This document shows positions 43,541 to 55,926 of a stretch of DNA of 64,000 nucleotides, piece by piece; the first letter of the stretch is position 1; each line of letters starts with the position of its first letter. Under the pieces are notes generated by a model. That model worked only from the letters and a program-made list of their open reading frames with translations. It was not told the origin of the DNA and did not search any database. Both the position numbers and the translations under genes were made by a program. Source of the DNA: Phialophora verrucosa (Eukaryota > Ascomycota > Eurotiomycetes > Chaetothyriales > Herpotrichiellaceae); the NCBI GenBank assembly GCA_002099365.1, contig MSED01000015.1, positions 1,922,001 through 1,986,000 on the forward strand. The letters are read 5' to 3'.

Positions 43541-45859
43541 CTACTCAGAGTCCTCTTCATCGCTGTCGAAACCTAGGACGATCTCAGGAATCTCCGAATC
43601 ATCGCTATCACTGACATCGATTGGGGCGGCAGTCCTGGATGTCGTCTCTGGGAGTAGAGCCTCCTTCGGAGTCGAGGCAAGATCGATCACTTCAGCAAAT
43701 GTGCTGGGCCGGGGCGGCTCTAGGTTGGGGTCAGTCTCTCGGCTCTTTTGTGAACCGGATCGTTGCGTTCGCTTTTCAGCCAGGCGCGGTATCTTCAAGT
43801 CTCTCAAAGATGATGTCTGGGAGTCTGGGGGAGAACTACCAGCATGGCTTCCTTTGATGTCATCAAGTGTGCGCTTCTTGGTGGTGGATATCTGCATTTC
43901 TTGGTTACTCCCGTGCTCGGCCAAACCGCTGGTGCCTTTTGGGATTTGCTCCTTGCTTTCCAATGCGCCGTCAATGGTGTCATGAGGATCCTCGGCGTTG
44001 GACGACATGTCGTGGTCCTCATCGCCTTGCTCCTCGTGCTGTTCATGGATAGCTTCGGGCTCGTCATCCTCGGAGGCTCGAACGGAAAACGCTGTCGTTT
44101 GAGCAACAGCCATTCGTGGTCTGAGGAGAGCCTCGAAAGGGATACTGTCCGCTGCAGATCTGGCTAAAAAGGGGGTGAGACTAGCGGTCATGACCTTTCC
44201 TTTATCAGATAGCATGGGACGCATGACACTCGCCAGCATAGCGTCGGTGTGATCCAGTAGGACAGATAGTCTATCCATCTCAATCCGTGATGGGCGAGAT
44301 ACCACAGAAGCTGGACAGTGTGTTATGATTTGTGGCAGCAGCTCCAAGGCTGCTTGATACAGCTTGGACTGCCTTCGCAGCGGAAGATAATTAGTTGCTG
44401 GAACAGTGCCCGTGCTTAAGAACCCGTCTTTCGTGGCGTTTGATCTTGCCGCATCGGACAGGGGAGGCAGGCAGCTTCTGAGGTCGTTACAACACTGCTG
44501 AATCAAGAACAGGAAGCGATCATGGTTCACCTTCATCTCTGCAAGATCGACACTGGCCAGGACGCCGCTAAAGATCATGTACACGAGTTGCCTGACAGAC
44601 CCGTGCCAAGACATGGCTTCAAAAGCTTCCAATATCTGGTTGAGCATTGCGCCACCCACCGGTAGAAGAGAAGGGCCGTAGATTCCGTGCATCCTCTGAA
44701 GCAAACGAAGACAAGACAGGTGAATTTGGGGCAAATTGAGCCAGAGCTGTTCTTTCTCTTCTCTGGTTGCTTCATTGTGGTAGCGCAAAGTAGTTGCTGC
44801 ATTTAACTTGCTTTCCGGTGGGGTCACTGCCAACAGCCTCGAACTCAAATCCAGTATAGAGCCCAGAGGGACCACAACAGGCTGCGGCAGTGGAACCGAG
44901 ATCAAGGTGCCCAACCAGTCAACCAACGTGAAAAGCCTGGTGCTGCCATCATAGATTCCTGTCCAGGTATCCAACCCCAATTGATCTTTGTCCGATAGTC
45001 TTGGTTCCTTTGAGAAATTGTGCTTCCCAAGCGCTCTTTGGTAGTTTGTGTCATTAGGCTCAAATTCCTCGATGACGGCTCTGAACAACTTGTCGGCGGT
45101 CGCTTGGGCGCTGATGATAATACCGGCAGCAGTTTGGGTCCATTCGTGGGAGACCGTATTCTTTGGCGCACATGAAACCAACAGGCACATGAGCCTGATG
45201 GAGAGCTCTCTGGTTGCGGCCGAAGTGCCGCTGTCCTCGAGTAAACTCTGACAGACCAGCTTCAAGCGAGCGACAAACGGGCGGAAGGTGGTCGCGTGAT
45301 GTGGAAGAAGCTGATTGTAGCCATGAAGTACCGGATTGAGCAAAGGATTCGCGACTTCAGCGGGGGTTCCGGCAACTTGTGCCTTCACGGGCCTGATCAG
45401 CCCGAGGCATGCTGTGACAAATGGCGGGAGAAGTGGCGTCGTTATCTCTCGCAGCAAGGTCGGGTAGTTTTGAGTCAGGAGAAAGATGCGAGTGATTGTT
45501 GCAAGATAGATTTTCTTGACCTCGACCGGATCCGGCTTGTTCAAACAGCTGAGAAGCCCTTTAGCCCAAACTTCGGAGTTGGCCAGTACATTTGCGCCAC
45601 CTTTGTCGACAATGGTCTTGATGAGGACAGCAGCGGTCAGCCTGCTACTGACGTTTCTGTCTTGGAGCAGAGAGGTGATTCGAGTTCTGAGCTTGTGTGC
45701 AGTCACAGAGCTGGCGTTCTTCTTATTATCAGCAAACTGTTCTTCGAGCGGACATTGAGCCAGTGTGGTTGCAAGAAAGCCTGCTATTCGAGGAAGGTGT
45801 TCGCTTGGGGTGATCGTCAGGCGTGTAGTGATGGCTCGGAGCGCGCTCTCATCCTGCAT
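43541..45859 (-). CDS. RIX1: Pre-rRNA-processing protein RIX1
   Basis: Single exon, 772 aa. The N-terminal ~200 residues match the RIX1/PELP1 family in layout (SRLTAAVLIKTIVDKGG, EVWAKGLLSCL, TRIFLLTQNYPTLLREI, TPLLPPFVTACL). The central part is alpha-helical repeat-like. The last ~200 residues are acidic and low-complexity, with a final DVSDSDDSEIPEIVLGFDSD. RIX1 with IPI1 and IPI3 helps process ITS2 and prepares the pre-60S particle with Rea1. Start ATG 45859 is in a good context and gives the usual family beginning. The RIX1-YPP1 intergenic region is divergent. Confidence 0.92.
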   Translation of the reverse strand: MQDESALRAITTRLTITPSEHLPRIAGFLATTLAQCPLEEQFADNKKNASSVTAHKLRTRITSLLQDRNVSSRLTAAVLIKTIVDKGGANVLANSEVWAKGLLSCLNKPDPVEVKKIYLATITRIFLLTQNYPTLLREITTPLLPPFVTACLGLIRPVKAQVAGTPAEVANPLLNPVLHGYNQLLPHHATTFRPFVARLKLVCQSLLEDSGTSAATRELSIRLMCLLVSCAPKNTVSHEWTQTAAGIIISAQATADKLFRAVIEEFEPNDTNYQRALGKHNFSKEPRLSDKDQLGLDTWTGIYDGSTRLFTLVDWLGTLISVPLPQPVVVPLGSILDLSSRLLAVTPPESKLNAATTLRYHNEATREEKEQLWLNLPQIHLSCLRLLQRMHGIYGPSLLPVGGAMLNQILEAFEAMSWHGSVRQLVYMIFSGVLASVDLAEMKVNHDRFLFLIQQCCNDLRSCLPPLSDAARSNATKDGFLSTGTVPATNYLPLRRQSKLYQAALELLPQIITHCPASVVSRPSRIEMDRLSVLLDHTDAMLASVMRPMLSDKGKVMTASLTPFLARSAADSIPFEALLRPRMAVAQTTAFSVRASEDDEPEAIHEQHEEQGDEDHDMSSNAEDPHDTIDGALESKEQIPKGTSGLAEHGSNQEMQISTTKKRTLDDIKGSHAGSSPPDSQTSSLRDLKIPRLAEKRTQRSGSQKSRETDPNLEPPRPSTFAEVIDLASTPKEALLPETTSRTAAPIDVSDSDDSEIPEIVLGFDSDEEDSE

Positions 45860-46835
45860 CCTGAAGCCGAGAGCGATGGAACGTTCTGGGGTCCCGGGAA
45901 GCTATCGCTCACCCTCCGGCGTCGATTTTGAACTGAAGCATAAAAATATTGGACGGATCCACGTGCGGGAAATTTTGACGACGGCAATGGAGATTGGCTC
46001 GTATTGCGGTGAAGCAGAGTGACTACGGCGAAGAAAATCATACGGTGCTCTACGGCCCCGCGTAAGTACATCTGCACCCCAAACTTACAACGACGAGCAC
46101 GACAAATTGTGACTGCAGGAGCACCCACGCACCATCCTGACCGTTTCAGAGACATCCCCCCAACCGAGTGCTTTATCAAGGCTGGTCCGAATACGATCGC
46201 CGAGTCAACGCCTGAACAAAGCCCTTGGGGGAGGAGATCCTTTCGCATCTAAAAACTCAACGGAGTCCGTGAGCGCCCAGTTGCTGGAGTCTTTGAGAAG
46301 GGTGAATGTAGGAAGCAGTCAGTCCAAGATCAGGGGAGAAAGTCTGCCGCAGGAGCTTGATTCTTATCGTTCTATCGATGTGCTGTCCGGCGTACTGCGA
46401 AGCATCGACACTGGGTAGAGAATCGACGACACACAGTTTCCACGTAGAATGTAGCAATTCGACGCGGATCCCAGCCAAAGCTGTTTGGCGTTCCAAGTTG
46501 AGAACGGGCATGGGAATCACCGAGATGTCCTGCTGCACGGGTCCCCAAGCTCGACGTCGTCCGTCGTCCGCCATTAATTTTTGATATTAGGGAGAGAGAA
46601 TGCCACCCACGTGGCCAGGGTTTAAAAGCGGCGCGGTCGGGGCGATCCGAAAGTGAGCGCCGCGCATTTCCAATGACCGCATTGCGCATTCAACACCTTG
46701 TAAAGTATACAGACATGCTGAACAGGCATCGGCCAGGTCGGACGTGTACATGGAGCTGCAGAAATGTGTGCGTAACGCTGACTGGAGCATAAAGTACCGA
46801 CGACTACCTCTCGAGCCTCTCAAGCATCTCCCAGA
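45860..46835. other. Divergent intergenic region RIX1/YPP1
   Basis: A 976-bp stretch with several ~75-140-codon frames on both strands and no motif. I looked for a tRNA-like pair of A and B boxes and saw none. Both promoters lie here. Confidence 0.5.
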
Positions 46836-49800
46836 ATGAGTGTATGTTTACATTTCTCTTCGACACACATCCTCTCCTTGACTGACGACGCTCTAGGCCC
46901 ACCATGAAAAGGCTCAGCGCTATATTGGCCTCCTCGACGCAGCACGTGTCGCCGGCAATTGGAAAGAGTTTCCTGAGCTCATAAGAAAAGTGACCAAGCA
47001 TGCCCCAGATCGGAAATCCCTGCTCCAACTCGCAAAGTTCGAGTCCGATGTCGCTAACTATGCCCTCCCACCCAACCGGCGACCGGGTACAGCCACCACG
47101 AGCCAGCCGATTGCGGACTCGCAAGTCGCCTCCCTCGAGGCCCAACTGCGCGCGACCGGGACATCCTCTGAAGAGATAGTGCAGGGACAGACATCCTTAC
47201 TTTGGGCGCGATGGCTGGGAGCGTACAAGACGGACCGACCAATTCCTGCTATCACCTTCGAGCCTGTTCGGACAGCAGCGGATGCTACCTCGGTGTGGAC
47301 GAAGATCTGTGTCGTGAAAGCTGTATACATTCGAGCGCTGCTCTTCATACAGACTGGCGACACCAAGCAGGGTACCGAGCTTCTGGAGACTCTACTGCCA
47401 TGGCTTGATGCGAACCGGAGCCTTGTCGTGTCAACACCGCAGCTCCTCTACTGGGCACAACAGCTGCTGGGACGAGTAGCGCTGGGACAAAAGCAGTCGA
47501 TAGCCGCAGTTGGTCATGAATCTGCATCCTTCAGGCTACAAGCATTCCGGCATTGGGCCGTGCTCGCTGTTAGGAACCAAGATGTCTCGCCCTCGACCTA
47601 CGGGAATGCCGCAGGACACCTCTCGAAGTTGGAGATGTGGAGGGCCTACTATCGCTTCATGTCCTCCATCCTGCAGAACAAGCAAGGAATCGCTCACCAC
47701 GTCCCTTTCACGCCTTCTGACTTAGCCGTTGAGTTGCGGCGCGTCGAGATATCTTATGAGAACGAGCTTTTGCGCAACGTACAATTCCCCAAAGCCACCG
47801 AGTCGAACACGATCATCGAAGGTTGGGTAGAAGAGTTCATTCACAATTGGCAAATTCTTTGCGGCCCCGCCTGGTCAGATTCAGATCTGGGAGAAGGCGG
47901 TCGGAATTCGTGGGGGAGAAATGTTCTTGACATGCTCTACAGAGCTGCAACGAAATCATTCCACTCCACGCTGGTTTTAAGACGCTTGTTCCAGGTTCAC
48001 AAAGCCCTGGCTGACTTTGACTTGGCGTACAAGGCTCTAGAGACCTATGTCGAACTCATAGATCGAGCCCGTGCGCGTGCGGCGAAATCGGAAGGCTCCC
48101 AAAATTCCGCCACCAGCAGAGATAGTGATGAGGTTTTTATGAAGACCATCGCTGAAGGCATCGAAGGGCTATGCTCCTTTGGTGGTAGGGCTGAGGCAGA
48201 AAAGGCCCATGAGCTCTCCGAGAAGCTTCAGGATCTCCTGGACGAAATCGAGCCGCCCTCTGCACACGCCACTCCCAATGGCTTTGGACCTGCGAACGGG
48301 CACGTCAACGGCCCAGTGTCATCACCGACACCTCTGTCTGCTGGCTTGCTCGACGTGACATATCGGGGTATCGGTCTAGGAAAGGCGCACTGGGCACGAT
48401 GGACACCTTTCAGTGAGAACCGAGCGACCTTGCAATCCGAAGCCATTGAATACCTGCAGAAGGCTGCCGCACAGGATCTCCCTGGCCGTCAACACTTCCA
48501 AACACACTTCGCCCTTGCTCGACTGCTTGCTGAGACGCGCGAGATTGACCAGGCGCTTGCTGTTGTCAAGAAAGCCTTGGCTTCGGAGGCAAAGACTGAT
48601 GGAGGTGACAGCTCGTACGGCATAGAGCGTCAGTTGATGCCGTTCTGGCACCTGTTGTCGCTGTTACTCACCTCCCGACAACAGTTCGAAACAGCAAGTC
48701 AGAGTTGTGCGGCAGCATTCGAGCAATTTTCTCCTCCTGAAATCATATTCGGCGATTTTGCCAGTGGCACGCAACACGCAACAAGCCAGAAACCAGGGCT
48801 GGTTGACGACATGGAATGTGGGGAGCTGCAGAAGATTATCGAGATCCGCATTACTGAACTGGCTTTGACCGAGCTGATGGAGGGTCCTGAGCACGCAGTC
48901 AACAGCAGCGATGACCTTCTTGCACTCTATTCTCGCTTGTTTGGCCGTCACGGAGCGATCGCAATTGGTGAGGAAACAACGAGGAAAAGATCAGTTGCAC
49001 CCCCTAAAAGCGCCCACGGCACCATCAGGAGTCTTCCGAGCAAGCTCCTTCATCGCAAGAGGCTGGCCCAGTCAAGCGAGTCAAACAAGGGTGCCCCTTC
49101 CATATCAGAGGAAGTCAGACCGAATACCCAAGCAACGCAAACAACCCAAGCGCCAACGATCCAAGTCACAAATGACGATGGAAAAGGATCACCTCATAAG
49201 CATAAACTATTCCATCTCCACGACCACAACAAGGACGAGTCTCATCGTTCTTCCCGTGCTCTTAAAACGAAGAGCTCAAAGACGAGGCTCTCAAGATCCT
49301 TGAGTCGAGGAAAGCGAGAACTCAGCCAGGCATCAAGTACAAGACAGTCATTCGAGGCAAGGCGTGAGACACCTCCATACGCAAATGGTACGAAAGATGG
49401 CGATTCACACCAATCCCACGCACGATTGGAAACAATCCAGTCCACCGACGTCCCAGAGGTACCGATCTCAGCTAATCACGACACAAGCGAGACAGCGAAG
49501 CAACCCCTGAAAGAAATCCCACATAACCTCTCCAGCCACGAAAAGGTACCGCCACCAGCAAACCACCGCGACCAACCTCCCTCGCAAGACGTGCGCCTCC
49601 CCATCATCGGGCCAGGACTGCAAACAGATCCAAACCCCCGCTTCCCAAAAACGGTCTCCCAACGACACGCCCTCAGCATACTTGTGAAAATCTGGCTCGT
49701 CATTGCAACGCTGTACAGAAGGGCCCAAATGTTCGAAGATTCGCGCGAAGCCACCGACGAAGCCGCGAAAGTCGCCATGAAGATCGAGGGGATGATCGCC

Positions 49801-50577
49801 ACGGTAGAAAGCTCGGCCCGAGCATTCGGTGCCGTGGGATGGGGCGGTGGCGGCAAGTCGTCAGATGAGCTCTGGGCGGACGTTTACTGCGAGCGCGCCG
49901 AACTCCTCATGGCCGTCGCACGGGCAAGGGAGGAAAAAGAAGGCTTTCTTAGCTCCGAGGGCGTCCGCGACGCGCTCGAGAACTACGAGCAGTGCTTGAT
50001 GTACTTCGCGGACCACCCGGGCGGGATCGTCGGCCTCAGCAACGTTCTGCTCGACTACTTCGAACGGAAAGTCGAACTGGCGAAACGGGTCGACAACGGC
50101 AAGCCCCGGGCTGAAGACGTCCAGCAACACCACCACCAACAGCAGCAGCAGCAGCAACAACAACAAGCAGTCGAGGAGCAGCCGTCCCGACCGAGACACA
50201 AAAGAGAATGGAGCCGCATCTCGACCGCCCCAAACACCGGGATGGTGGACATGGACTCGCACAGCACCAACGCCCTTCCGCTCGCGTCGGGCGCGCAACA
50301 CGCCGCGCAGACGAGGGAGGACGATCTTAAGAAGACGCCCGAGAACCTCAACCGGCTCGCGGCGCGGGACCGGGCGTACGGCCTGCTCTCCACGCTCACG
50401 AAGCTGGGCTCGGGCTGGGACAACGCCGAGGCCTGGTTCGCGCTGGCCCGGGCGCACGAGCTGGGCGGCGAGCCGGAGAAGGCCAAGGAGATCCTCTGGT
50501 GGTGCGTCGAGTTGGAGGATACCCGCCCGATCAGGCATTGGCGGAATCTCGGCGCTGGAGGGGGGTATGTTCTCTAA
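46836..50577 (+). CDS. YPP1: Cargo-transport protein YPP1 (TTC7-like)
   Basis: Two exons, join(46836..46841,46897..50577), give 1228 aa. Exon 1 has just six coding bases (Met-Ser) before a GTATGT donor; the 55-nt intron has a CTGAC branch and CTAG acceptor. The joined start MSAHHEKAQRYIGLLDAARV agrees with the family, in which WKEFPELIRKVTKHAP follows. TPR-like helices fill the first ~650 and last ~300 residues, with a low-complexity central region (~660-880). A run of three His and ten Gln, encoded at 50128-50166, lies in the C-terminal part. YPP1 with EFR3 anchors the PI4-kinase Stt4 at the plasma membrane, controlling PI4P supply and endocytosis. No break is seen. Confidence 0.9.
50128..50166. 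repeat. CAC/CAG/CAA trinucleotide run (polyHis-polyGln)
   Basis: Three CAC codons, then CAA, five CAG and four CAA within YPP1 encode H3Q10. The mixed Gln codons suggest a moderately stable run. Confidence 0.9.
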
Positions 50578-51211
50578 CGGAGCGGTGCGTCGGAACGGCC
50601 TTCAGAGCTTTTAATTCTCTCCTTGAGCGACTTCACCCGTACTAGTTATTATCATTGGTTTCTGTCTGTACTGTACGTAATGTACTCTGGACTCAAAGTT
50701 GGTCCTTGCTGGGTGACATACATCGTCCGTTTCGTTCTTCCAACCCGTGCGTGGTTGATGCTAGGCCCCTTTCCCGCTCTATTGTCTCGTTCTATCGCCC
50801 AAGATCAAGACCAAGCCGTGGAGAAAACACAAATGCCTGGAGTTGTCCCCTTTTGGAACGCCTTTCAATGCAATGCTCGCAATACCGCAATGCCGAAGTG
50901 ACGAGATAAAACCGCGCAATGCATGCCTGCTCAATCAACCAACCAACCAAGCAGTCAACGCTAGACATAAAATGCTGATAGACAAGACGCGCCCGTCCAA
51001 GATCGTGTGTACCATGATCGTCATCATCCTCGTCAGAAAAAAAGTAATGGTCTGCCCGCTCTGCTCGTCCTTGGAAATATGCTCCGTATGTGCGTATGCC
51101 CATATGCGGGTATGTCGCTTTTTGTACAAGGCGAAAATAATGAAATATGGGGTTGCTGTTCTTCTTGCTCGTCTTCATTCTCCTTCGTGGGCAAACGGAC
51201 TCGGAGAAAGC
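50578..51211. other. Convergent intergenic region
   Basis: 634 bp between the 3' ends of YPP1 and the yapsin gene; two 3' UTRs are expected. No gene is seen. Confidence 0.55.
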
Positions 51212-52672
51212 TCACGACAGTACCAAGGCTGCGACGGCAACCACCGCCGCGACCATGGCGCTCATGCCCGAGGCTTGCTTGCCCTTGGAGGCAGTGTTGA
51301 AAGTCCCGGCCGTGGCTGAGGAATCGCCGTTTCTGGCTCCGCCTGTGCCCGCACTCACGTCGCTTACCGGGGTGGTGACGGGAGTGGCGTTTGGGACGCC
51401 GTCGCCACCTTTCGTGATCATCTCGATGTTGTCGCTCGTGGAGTTGAAGACCGTCTGGGCCAGGCTGATCTCGTTGTTCGACAGGTCGTACACCACGTAG
51501 GCGGACCGCAGGAAGGTGTCTCCCAGGACAGCGATGCCGTCTTGAGCGGGGGCAATGCCGAATAGGCAGGCTTCCTCGCCGTTGGAGAAGGTGATGGGTT
51601 GACCGAAATTGTTGGTCCCAGCGGAGAGGAAGAGTTCGTTGTAGGGCACTTTGATGGTCACGCCGGAGAAGGTGTAGTCGACGGTGGCGGCGGAGGAGGC
51701 TAGCGTGCAGGGTGCGTAGGCGGCGCCCACGTCGGATTGGTAGACGGCTTGCACGGCGTTGTATATTTCTTGAGTGATGTCGTTGGGGAGGTAGGTAAGC
51801 GTGGCGCCGGAGTCGAGGAGCACTGCTGCAGGGAGGGAGGATGAGGATGACAGGTCAGAGCCGGAGTTCGCCACACCCGTCAAGGCGATGGTGAGTTCGA
51901 AGTATTGGCCGCTTGTGGAGAGGATGGGCACTGTGGCGAGCTCGCCCTCGTACTTTTCGGTGTTGACGCCGCCAAAGAGGATTTCGCCCGTGGAGGCGTC
52001 CAGGTCGTTCAGCCACAATGAGTATGCGTTCGAGGCGATGTGGCCGGCATTGAGGAGCGCTTGGGGAAGATTGGGATATGGGTCCATGTTGGCGCGTTGG
52101 ACTTGGACCTCGTTCGACATGTAGCCAATTCCCAGCACACCTTGTTGCGAGGACGAGATCTCGCCAATGCCAAACTGGAAGCTGTTCAGCGTAACGCCGC
52201 CAAATCCGAGAGTGTCGGACACATAGTCGCCAGAGGCGCCGCTGCCGTCAACATAAGAGATGTTGAATTGGTCGTTGACCAGTCTGTAGGTGGACGATTG
52301 GGAAGATGCATATGTCCCGCCGTCACAAGGATTCTGACTCGACTGGCAGAAGGAAGAGCTGGCCGTGTTCACCCACAGGTCCGAACTGCCTGTGTCAATG
52401 TGCAGCCGTAACGGTTGGGCGGGCGTGCCGAGCGTGAGATTGGCATAGTAGAGAGACTGGTCGTTGTCCAGTGTCTGCTCGACGGTTCCTGACGCTTGCC
52501 TCTTCCGCAGGCGTGATCTCTCGTGTGCGAGGATATCAGGCACATGTCTTCTTTCTATGGGCAGGCTGAGGGTTCGTGGAGAAGCTTCAGAGCGGGGCGC
52601 AAGATGGATGGCGGAAACGAGAGGGGCGCTCAAGGCGGCAGCGACAGCCACCACGGCCGTCGAGGACTTCAT
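51212..52672 (-). CDS. Yapsin-type GPI-anchored aspartic protease
   Basis: Single exon, 486 aa from ATG 52672. A signal peptide (~1-21) and a propeptide ending at a dibasic site (RLRKRQA, ~56-62) precede the pepsin fold. The two active-site motifs are HIDTGSSDLW (Asp93) and VLLDSGATLTYL. The Cys pair around SFCQSSQNPCDGG fits the yapsin/secreted type. The C-terminal ~60 residues are Ser/Thr/Gly-rich and end in a hydrophobic run (MVAAVVAVAALVLS), a GPI-attachment signal. Yapsins cleave at basic residues and process cell-wall and secreted proteins at the plasma membrane. No intron is needed. Specificity is inferred from the family. Confidence 0.93.
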   Translation of the reverse strand: MKSSTAVVAVAAALSAPLVSAIHLAPRSEASPRTLSLPIERRHVPDILAHERSRLRKRQASGTVEQTLDNDQSLYYANLTLGTPAQPLRLHIDTGSSDLWVNTASSSFCQSSQNPCDGGTYASSQSSTYRLVNDQFNISYVDGSGASGDYVSDTLGFGGVTLNSFQFGIGEISSSQQGVLGIGYMSNEVQVQRANMDPYPNLPQALLNAGHIASNAYSLWLNDLDASTGEILFGGVNTEKYEGELATVPILSTSGQYFELTIALTGVANSGSDLSSSSSLPAAVLLDSGATLTYLPNDITQEIYNAVQAVYQSDVGAAYAPCTLASSAATVDYTFSGVTIKVPYNELFLSAGTNNFGQPITFSNGEEACLFGIAPAQDGIAVLGDTFLRSAYVVYDLSNNEISLAQTVFNSTSDNIEMITKGGDGVPNATPVTTPVSDVSAGTGGARNGDSSATAGTFNTASKGKQASGMSAMVAAVVAVAALVLS

Positions 52673-53999
52673 ACTGTGCAAATTTCAGACGATGGGAGAT
52701 CTTGCAAACAAGGTCCTGAGGAGCTCTGGAAAAAGTGGTTGATGATGCTCGTGGAACGAGTGCGGGAGACTTTGAAGCGAGAATTAATACCAAGTGACAA
52801 GAAAGGCAGCAAACAGAGCGAGTGACGCTTGATGACTGGCGACGAGAAAACCCAAGAGTGCTTTGAGGGAAACTAGAAGCAGGAAATAACCGCAACACGA
52901 AAGCGGGACGAGCGGACAATTAGTATCTTGTATGTAGCTGAGGCGGACATGAGAGTAAGCATCATGGCGCAGTGAGAAAGTGCGCAGTGCCTGGGACCTG
53001 AACGGCAACGTCTACGTCTCCGTCGGCCATGTGCGTCCGCACGCCGGCCGATGCTCCTTGCCTCGTCAAATCTGAATCTCGTAATCGATCACGGATGCAC
53101 GCAGTCATGCGAGATCAAAAGATGGATGACGTGGACAGCCATCACCGTCAAGCTCTATTGCTGCCGGCCCAGAGCTTCAGCAGTCCATGCCAACTTGGCG
53201 GTGCCTCAGAAGTTGCGTCAACGTCACAAATAAAACTTTTGCGTGGAGATCAGATCATGGGGTTACGCGGCGACGCGACGTCAGCGGCGGGTGCCAGAAC
53301 CCAACGTCCTCCGCTGTGCGTGCTACGCTTCTCTTCTGTTGCCGAAGCACCATACGAGTACGAATAGCTGTCTACCTGGGCGTGAATCATGAGTTGTTCA
53401 GTTTGCTGCATTGCGGGGAATAGACCTCATGGTCCTGTGGCCAGTACAAAACATTGTTCCTCTACATTGTGAACAATTAGGCTCGCCGCAATCTGGGGGC
53501 TGGTGAGGCTGGACGGTCCCTGCGGGTTTTGGCTGCTGCTAAAATTGGGTCGCTGATGAGTCGCTCCAGCCGCACCGACCTGACTGGCCCCTGCGATTGG
53601 TGCCTTAATTGTCCGGCCCTTTTGGCCTTAAAGCCACAACGGAAGCTCGACCCCCAAGTCGCCGACGGAAGCTTGGCACAGTCCTGCCAAGTGGAAGCTT
53701 TCTACGAGTATGTTATATCATCAAATTCCCGCAAAGCCTACAAGAAGAAAAAGGGGAGAAATGGCACCGTGGCAGCTAAGCACTATATCTTGCGATCACA
53801 CACTGTCATCACTGGGCATCTGGGATTCAAGCGAAGGATGCCCTTGCTACAAGTCTAGACCTTGGGCAATTTACCCTCACGGCGGTTGGCAGCAGAGAAT
53901 GAACCAGACTCAAGATGGCGAGAAATGAGCGGTGCAATGCGCCGAGGATAATATACAACTACATAGATTGTACAAATCCTCTCTAAGCCTTTTACTCCC
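52673..53999. other. Intergenic, no gene seen
   Basis: A 1.3-kb stretch upstream of the yapsin gene and downstream of the permease. A plus frame at 53529-53858 has no domain-like content. Yapsin promoter elements are expected here. Confidence 0.55.
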
Positions 54000-55926
54000 T
54001 CAAGCCATCTTTTCCTCATTGTCGCCAGTTTTCTCATCGCTTGACTCATCAACGCTTCCCTCTCCCGGCAAACCGGTGGCTAATTTCTCACCCGCACCGC
54101 CACCAGCCGTCGCTCCAGTCCGTAGATTCTTGTCCCCCGCGGCTGCTTCAATCGCATTGACAATCCCGGGTGTCTGCGGTCCTGTAAAGTTCTTCCGCCC
54201 GTCAAACACCCATGTCACAATTGACACCAGTCCTATGACGCCGAATGCAGCCGAGCAATAGTTCATGTTCTCGCCAGTAACGGGACCAACTTGTGGGAAG
54301 TTGAAGTCGATACCTGCAAAGATCAGGAATACCAGGCCGGCGGCATTGATGTACGGACTGTACTTCCCCAGTGTATACGGTCCGTTGATTGTAACTGCGG
54401 ACGGGTTGGAGTGAGTGGCGAGCGACCAAAGGCGGACGAACAAGGGCGCCGCATACGACAGGTAGAATCCGAACGTGGCAATGGAGATGACAGTGCTGAA
54501 GCCTTCGAAGGAGGCGTAGTAGATGCTATTCAAGCCCATTTGCAGAACCATGCACAATAAGATGCTGTAGATAGGAACATGGGATTTCTTGTCCACTTTG
54601 GCGAAGATCTTGCTGAAAGGCAGGCCGTGGTCGCGCGAGAAGGCCCACAGTGCACGACTTCCTTCCGCCATGAGCGAATTCGAGCAGATCAGTACAATCA
54701 CGGTGATCATCGCTGCCAGTGTTGTCGCGCCGCCAACGGAGGAAGTGCTGTCAAAAAAGATTTGGATCAACGGAACGCCGGTGGGTGTCGTCGCAGTGGC
54801 TTCCAGGTCGCCGATGCAGAAGAACGCCGAGATCAAGAACACGAAGCCGGTCACCGCGCCGAGATACACGGAGAGAATTATGGCTTGAGGCGCTTCTTTG
54901 GCAGGATTGAGCATCTCTTCAGTCATATGGCTGTAATCGGAGGTTAGCATTGTTACTGGGTAGAGGGAGATGTTGGCATACCTAGGAGCATCGTAGCAGC
55001 ACATTCCTGCCGAGGGTGTTAGCACATACAGACAAATTAGATCATGGCAACGAACCAAATAGTGTCTGTAAAAGACCAATCATGACCGCCATCCCACCCG
55101 AACTGAACCCAGTGTCGTTCTGGAAGTCCGAGAAAACAAAGCTAGCCGACTGTTTGTGATCATTGGATGCGAGTATTGTGATCACAACAACCAAGAAGCT
55201 GAGAATATTCCAGATGACGGCAAAAGTCGAGATTTGGTTGAGGAATCGAGACCACAGGGTGTTGACGGTGGCGGCCAGGATGGCAAGCAGGTATGTCACC
55301 AGGACGACATGCCAACGCTCGATGGTGTAAGATGGGTAATTCAGGTTGGCCATGCCGAGAAGGAAGTTCGCCGTAATCTAAACCGAGATCAGTAAGTAGG
55401 ATCGCCCTTCGAAGGATGACTCGGACTAACAAAATTGTTCACAGCGCCCATAGCCACGATCCCCGTGCACATGAACCACCCAGTCACGAAGGCGGAACCC
55501 CGGGCGTACTTTGGCGGTGCGAGGATGGCGACCCAACTATACTGACCGCCAGCGGTTGGGTAGGCGGAGCACATTTCGGCGAAAGAATATGCCACAGCGA
55601 GCGACAGTAGGCAGATTCCCACCCAAGACCAGACCATGACAGGGGGACCTCCCGCCTCAATTCCAACAATCAATGTACCTCCCAATGCTGTCCAGCATGT
55701 GACGATTGAGAAACTGAACCCTACCATGCCAAGGAGGGAGAAAGAACGTTTGAGCTCTGTTAGAAGGAACAAGGTCAGACCCCGAGAACTTCGCACAACT
55801 TGGGGGGAATTCGTTCGTACCTTGCTCGTACCCAAGTTGAGCCAACTGGACCTCATTTGTAACCGTGGAATCAAAGGCTTCGTTCTTCCTGCCACCCACG
55901 ATTGACGACAGACGTCGAGCAGCCAT
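54000..55926 (-). CDS. APC-family amino acid/choline/GABA permease
   Basis: Five exons, complement(join(54000..54930,54982..55006,55056..55377,55431..55756,55821..55926)), give 569 aa with twelve predicted TM helices. Exon 4 is a 25-nt micro-exon. Joins restore GYEQELKRSFSLLGM, MGAVNNFITANFLLGM and CCYDAPSHMTEEMLNPAKEAP, the latter two typical of the fungal GABA/choline permease branch (UGA4/HNM1). The 51-nt last intron has no stop and a length divisible by three, so it could be kept in frame, adding 17 residues. A proton-coupled uptake carrier in the plasma or vacuolar membrane is likely; the substrate cannot be read from sequence. The C-terminal tail is Gly/Glu-rich. Confidence 0.9.

Noticed and set aside
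49861..50538. 225-codon minus-strand frame
   Set aside because: Antisense to the YPP1 C-terminus; its Leu/Val run is the reverse of the Gln codon repeat.
53529..53858. 109-codon plus-strand frame
   Set aside because: No domain, odd composition, no splice context.
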